This document shows, piece by piece, positions 6,549 through 9,079 of a stretch of DNA of 9,079 bases. Within the stretch, counting starts at the first letter, position 1, and each line of letters begins with the position of its first letter. Where the stretch lies: positions 1 to 9,079 of the forward strand of contig JAKQSH010000336.1 of NCBI GenBank assembly GCA_029570245.1. The letters are read 5' to 3'. Source of the stretch: Deltaproteobacteria bacterium. GTDB lineage: Bacteria; Myxococcota_A; SURF-8. The notes beneath the pieces are model-generated. The model made no database searches, was not told the origin of the DNA, and saw nothing but the letters and a program-made list of their open reading frames with translations. The translations under genes were made by a program, and so were the position numbers.

Positions 6549-8462
6549 ATGACGAAGAAAAAACAGGGTTCCGACCAGAATATTCAGGCGCTGATTTCCA
6601 AAGGCAAGGAAAAGGGTTTCATCACATACGAAGATGTGGAGGAAATTCTGCCGACCGATTCCGTTTCCCCGGAGGAAATAGAAGACCTTATGGAAAAGCT
6701 CGGTAAATTCAAAATCAACGTGGTGGATGAGGAAACCGAGGTTAAAAAGGACTACGAAGAAGACGATGAAGATTCCGGCGCGGAAGATAAGGAAGAAACC
6801 GAGAACGAAAGCGACGACGATCCACGGACTCACGATTCCGTCCGCATGTATCTGCGCCGCATGGGTTCAGTACCTCTCCTTACCCGTGAAGGCGAAGTGG
6901 AAATCGCCAAGCGCATTGAGGACGGCGACCAGAAAGTCATTAACGCCATTCTCGAATCTCCGCTGGCCATCCGCGAAATCGTCAGCATGGCAGAAAAGCT
7001 GAAGAACGGCGAAATCCGTCCCAAGGAAATTTTCCGCAGCGAGCCGGATTCGGAAGCGGGCGGTCCGGATATCGAAGAAGAAGTCGAAGACGAAATCGAA
7101 GAAATCGAAGGTGAAGAATCTGCCGATTCCGAAACTTCAGAATCGGAAGAAGAGGCTGGCGGAGAAGTCGAGGAAGTTGAAGAAGATGAAGAGGATGAAG
7201 CTGAGGAAGACGCAGCAGAAGAAACTCTTGAAGAGCGCATTGTAATTTTCTGTCAGCGGATAAACGCTCTTGACGACGACCGCAAGGACACGCTCAATCA
7301 ACTGGCTGAAACCACACCGGAAAACGATAAAAAACTTGCTCGCCTCAAGGAACGTCTGGCCTCCATCGAAGATCAGATGCGTGATCTGCTTCTGGAGGTT
7401 ATGAGCAACCGCAAGCATGTGGATCAGATAGTCGCCAATGTGAAGTGTCATGTTTCGGCCATCGACGAAGCCAGGCGTGAAATCGAAAACGTTGAGCGGC
7501 GCATCGGTGTCAAATTCGACGATTTCCGCCGTGAGATGATAGCTTTTTATAAGCGTCGCGCCAACGAACCCAAACTTATGAAAATGCTCAACTGCGAGCG
7601 CGAAAAGGTTTTCGAATACGAAGCCATGTTTGAAAGAGCATTCTGCAAAATCAAATGTCTGGAATCCGAAACCGGACTGGGAGAGAAAGAAATTTTCGAT
7701 CTTTACCGCCGCATTCAGCAGGGCCGCCGCGAGGCGGAGCGGGCCAAGACGGAGCTCATCGAAGCCAACCTTCGCCTGGTGGTGTCGATAGCCAAGAAAT
7801 ACACCAACCGTGGTCTGCAATTCCTTGATCTTATCCAGGAAGGCAACATCGGTCTTATGAAGGCTGTTGATAAGTTCGAATATCGTCGCGGTTACAAATT
7901 CTCGACATACGCGACGTGGTGGATTCGTCAGGCCATTACGCGCGCCATCGCCGACCATGCCCGCACCATCCGCATTCCGGTGCACATGATCGAAACCATA
8001 AACAAGCTTATCCGCACTTCGCGCTATCTGGTGCAGGAAATCGGACGCGAGCCCACGCCGGAAGAAATCGGCGAAAAAATGAACCTGCCCGCCGACAAGG
8101 TGCGCAAGGTTCTGAAAATCGCCAAAGAGCCGATTTCGCTGGAAACTCCAATCGGCGAGGAAGAAGACAGCCATCTTGGAGACTTCATCGAAGACAAGCA
8201 GGTTGTTTCGCCCTCGGAAGCAGCCATAAGCCTTAATCTTGCCGAACAGATGCGTAATGTTCTTACCACACTTACGCCGCGGGAAGAGAAAGTGCTGCGC
8301 ATGCGTTTCGGAATCGGTGAACGTTCGGATCATACTCTTGAGGAAGTGGGGCAGAATTTCGATGTCACGCGCGAGCGTATCCGGCAGATAGGGGCCAAAG
8401 CTCTCAAGAAACTGCGGCACTCCAGAAGATCGGAAAAACTCAAGAGTTTCATAAACAAGTGA
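6549..8462 (+). CDS. rpoD: RNA polymerase primary sigma factor (sigma70 group 1)
   Basis: Directs RNA polymerase to housekeeping promoters. The 637 residues follow the group 1 plan. Region 1.1 (about 8-60) is followed by an acidic linker (60-90). Region 1.2 (about 93-126) has DSVRMYLRRMG and LLTREGEVEIAKRIEDG. A long non-conserved region (about 127-395) contains a very acidic stretch at 165-228, with roughly 35 Asp/Glu in its first 60 residues. Regions 2.1-2.4 (397 to about 475) include ANLRLVVSIAKKYTNRGLQF, DLIQEG and YATWWIRQAITRAIADHART (from 454). Region 3 has IGREPTPEEIG and GEEEDSHLGDFIED. Region 4.2 (595-625) is HTLEEVGQNFDVTRERIRQI, then GAKALKKLRH. Gly615 replaces the Glu found at this place in E. 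coli (RQIEAKAL). AAGGAG (6537-6542) lies six bases before the ATG. It follows dnaG on the same strand and probably has its own promoter. Confidence 0.97.
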   Translation: MTKKKQGSDQNIQALISKGKEKGFITYEDVEEILPTDSVSPEEIEDLMEKLGKFKINVVDEETEVKKDYEEDDEDSGAEDKEETENESDDDPRTHDSVRMYLRRMGSVPLLTREGEVEIAKRIEDGDQKVINAILESPLAIREIVSMAEKLKNGEIRPKEIFRSEPDSEAGGPDIEEEVEDEIEEIEGEESADSETSESEEEAGGEVEEVEEDEEDEAEEDAAEETLEERIVIFCQRINALDDDRKDTLNQLAETTPENDKKLARLKERLASIEDQMRDLLLEVMSNRKHVDQIVANVKCHVSAIDEARREIENVERRIGVKFDDFRREMIAFYKRRANEPKLMKMLNCEREKVFEYEAMFERAFCKIKCLESETGLGEKEIFDLYRRIQQGRREAERAKTELIEANLRLVVSIAKKYTNRGLQFLDLIQEGNIGLMKAVDKFEYRRGYKFSTYATWWIRQAITRAIADHARTIRIPVHMIETINKLIRTSRYLVQEIGREPTPEEIGEKMNLPADKVRKVLKIAKEPISLETPIGEEEDSHLGDFIEDKQVVSPSEAAISLNLAEQMRNVLTTLTPREEKVLRMRFGIGERSDHTLEEVGQNFDVTRERIRQIGAKALKKLRHSRRSEKLKSFINK

Positions 8463-8498
8463 AACTCCCGTATAAACTGTTCTTTTTAAAAAAATTAG

Positions 8499-8526
8499 TT
8501 GCATTTTTTTCGACACTCATTAATAT
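8499..8526 (+). promoter_or_regulatory. possible promoter of the tRNA gene
   Basis: TTGCAT (8499-8504) and TAATAT (8521-8526) are 16 bases apart, with weak -35 and moderate -10 matches. They are followed by a GC-rich GCATGCGG just before the tRNA, as is common at stable-RNA promoters. No intrinsic terminator is visible between rpoD and this point, so the tRNA may instead be processed from rpoD read-through. Confidence 0.33.
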
Positions 8527-8539
8527 TCCTGCATGCGGT

Positions 8540-8615
8540 GGGCCTATAGCTCAGTTGGTAGAGCTCCCGGCTCATAACCGGAGGGTCCCAGGTTCGACCC
8601 CTGGTGGGCCCACCA
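8540..8615 (+). tRNA. tRNA with anticodon CAT, probably elongator tRNA-Met
   Basis: The cloverleaf folds completely: acceptor GGGCCTA (8540-8546) with TGGGCCC (8605-8611, one G:T); D-arm GCTC/GAGC (8549-8564) with loop AGTTGGTA; anticodon stem CCCGG/CCGGA around CTCATAA, anticodon CAT at 8573-8575; a 5-base variable loop; and T-arm CCAGG/CCTGG with TTCGACC. CCA is encoded (8613-8615). The first anticodon-stem pair is a C.A mismatch (8566/8582). Position 1 is paired to 72 and the initiator GGG/CCC anticodon-stem pairs are absent, so it is not the initiator. It could alternatively be tRNA-Ile2, whose CAT is modified to lysidine by TilS; sequence alone does not settle this. Confidence 0.95.
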
Positions 8616-8707
8616 CTTAAATAGCCCTGGTCCCGGTTTTGATGGGAGGACAGAGGGGTAAATGAGTAGTTGTTCAAAAACTTACATTTCAATAACGCCA
8701 GTTGAAG

Positions 8708-8735
8708 ACGCTCGGACTCCGTCCGAGCGTTTGTC
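8708..8735 (+). terminator. probable rho-independent terminator after the tRNA
   Basis: ACGCTCGGAC (8708-8717) pairs perfectly with GTCCGAGCGT (8721-8730) around TCC, a 10-bp stem followed by a T-biased tail, TTGTCGTTT. It lies about 92 bases beyond the tRNA. In between is a weaker interrupted stem (CCCT/AGGG and GTCC/GGAC, 8625-8657) and no gene. Confidence 0.7.
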
Positions 8736-8812
8736 GTTTCGGCCTTCTGATTTTTATCCATTCTGCATTAGTTTTGCTGGAGTAACATTTGCCGCCTTGA
8801 AGGAGGTTCTCT

Positions 8813-9079
8813 GTGCGTGAACAGCTTGAATTACTGGTAGCTCTTCAGGAACTTGACACTCATATCGTCGGCCTGGAGGATGAGCGCAACAAGATTCCCG
8901 AAGCCATAAACAATCTGGAAGAGAAGGTTGTCGTAAAGGAAAAGCGGCTGGAAGACGTTATGAGCCAGCTTGCCACCCTAGAAGACGAGAAGAACGAGAA
9001 AAAGCGCGCTGTCGAACTCGAAAAGATACGCCTGAAGAATACCCGCAACAAAGAATCCACCATACAGAACATCAAGCAG
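8813..9079 (+). CDS. N-terminal part of a DUF164/CT398-like coiled-coil protein (C4-type zinc ribbon family), cut by the window edge
   Basis: The first 89 codons are present and the frame is open to the window end. The start is GTG at 8813, with a perfect AAGGAGG (8800-8806) six bases upstream. The protein opens with REQLELLVALQELDTHIVGL and continues as a charged heptad-rich coiled coil (EAINNLEEKVVVKEKRLEDV, then LATLEDEKNEKKRAVELEKI). This LxxLQELD opening and the long helical hairpin are typical of the CT398-like family, whose members usually end, around residues 200-240, in a four-Cys zinc ribbon lying outside this window. Its cellular role is not well established. The gene lies downstream of rpoD and the tRNA behind a terminator-like hairpin, so it is probably transcribed separately, although I see no clear promoter boxes in 8736-8799. 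Other coiled-coil families cannot be excluded from the N terminus alone. Confidence 0.82.
   Translation, partial: MREQLELLVALQELDTHIVGLEDERNKIPEAINNLEEKVVVKEKRLEDVMSQLATLEDEKNEKKRAVELEKIRLKNTRNKESTIQNIKQ

Noticed and set aside
6830..7240. Minus-strand Ser-rich frame
   Set aside because: Its poly-Ser character is just the antisense of the GAA/GAG/GAT-rich acidic insert of RpoD.
7137..8516. 459-codon minus-strand open frame opposite rpoD
   Set aside because: It mirrors conserved RpoD regions codon for codon, and long antisense frames are expected in such a gene. No family features are seen.
8495..8761. 88-codon minus-strand frame across the tRNA
   Set aside because: It runs antisense through a complete tRNA and a terminator hairpin, and such frames are common annotation artefacts.
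1..9079. CRISPR arrays, insertion sequences, toxin-antitoxin or defence systems
   Set aside because: I saw no regularly spaced repeats, transposase motifs, terminal inverted repeats or recognisable defence domains on either strand.

Overview
This is mostly a bacterial housekeeping segment. Four clearly coding plus-strand genes lie in order: metK (S-adenosylmethionine synthetase), a large multidomain lipoprotein of unknown role, dnaG (primase) and rpoD (primary sigma factor). An elongator-type tRNA with anticodon CAT follows. The right edge cuts through a coiled-coil protein of the DUF164/CT398-like type. The left edge (about 1-603) is different: it holds the broken C-terminal end of a formylglycine-generating-enzyme-like (SUMF1/FGE-sulfatase) domain. 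This abuts A/T-richer DNA whose only long open frame is on the minus strand and runs off the window.

Organism: the genes have clean Shine-Dalgarno sites (AAGGAG, AGGGGAGG, AAGGAGG), sigma70-like promoter boxes and a group 1 sigma factor close to E. coli RpoD with a large non-conserved insert. The lipoprotein has a YfaP-like segment and the FGE remnant is Cys-rich. Together these suggest a Gram-negative bacterium of moderate GC, perhaps from the former Deltaproteobacteria (Myxococcota, Bradymonadota or Desulfobacterota) or a related candidate phylum. This is inference; no marker here fixes the lineage.

Layout: 1-238 is unassigned, with a possible minus-strand remnant. 220-603 is the FGE fragment. 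604-827 is intergenic and carries a plausible metK promoter. 828-2003 is metK. 2004-2087 is a short gap with a strong GC hairpin. 2088-4277 is the lipoprotein gene, ended by a textbook rho-independent terminator at 4298-4334. 4335-4653 is a gene-free stretch of about 320 bases with several hairpins, then a dnaG promoter overlapped by a 15-bp perfect palindrome. 4654-6462 is dnaG. 6463-6548 carries the rpoD promoter region. 6549-8462 is rpoD. 8540-8615 is the tRNA. 8708-8735 is a terminator-like hairpin. 8813 to the end is the coiled-coil gene.

How the genes fit together: dnaG-rpoD is the core of the classical macromolecular-synthesis cluster (replication priming and primary transcription initiation). 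No rpsU lies upstream; the lipoprotein gene and its terminator come instead, so dnaG appears to start a new transcription unit. metK is a stand-alone housekeeping gene whose transcription may read into the lipoprotein gene. I found no CRISPR array, complete mobile element or defence system, and no convincing new multi-gene system. The items most worth a second look are the left-end junction, the lipoprotein architecture, the dnaG operator-like palindrome, the structured spacer before dnaG, and the unusual residues and acidic insert in RpoD.
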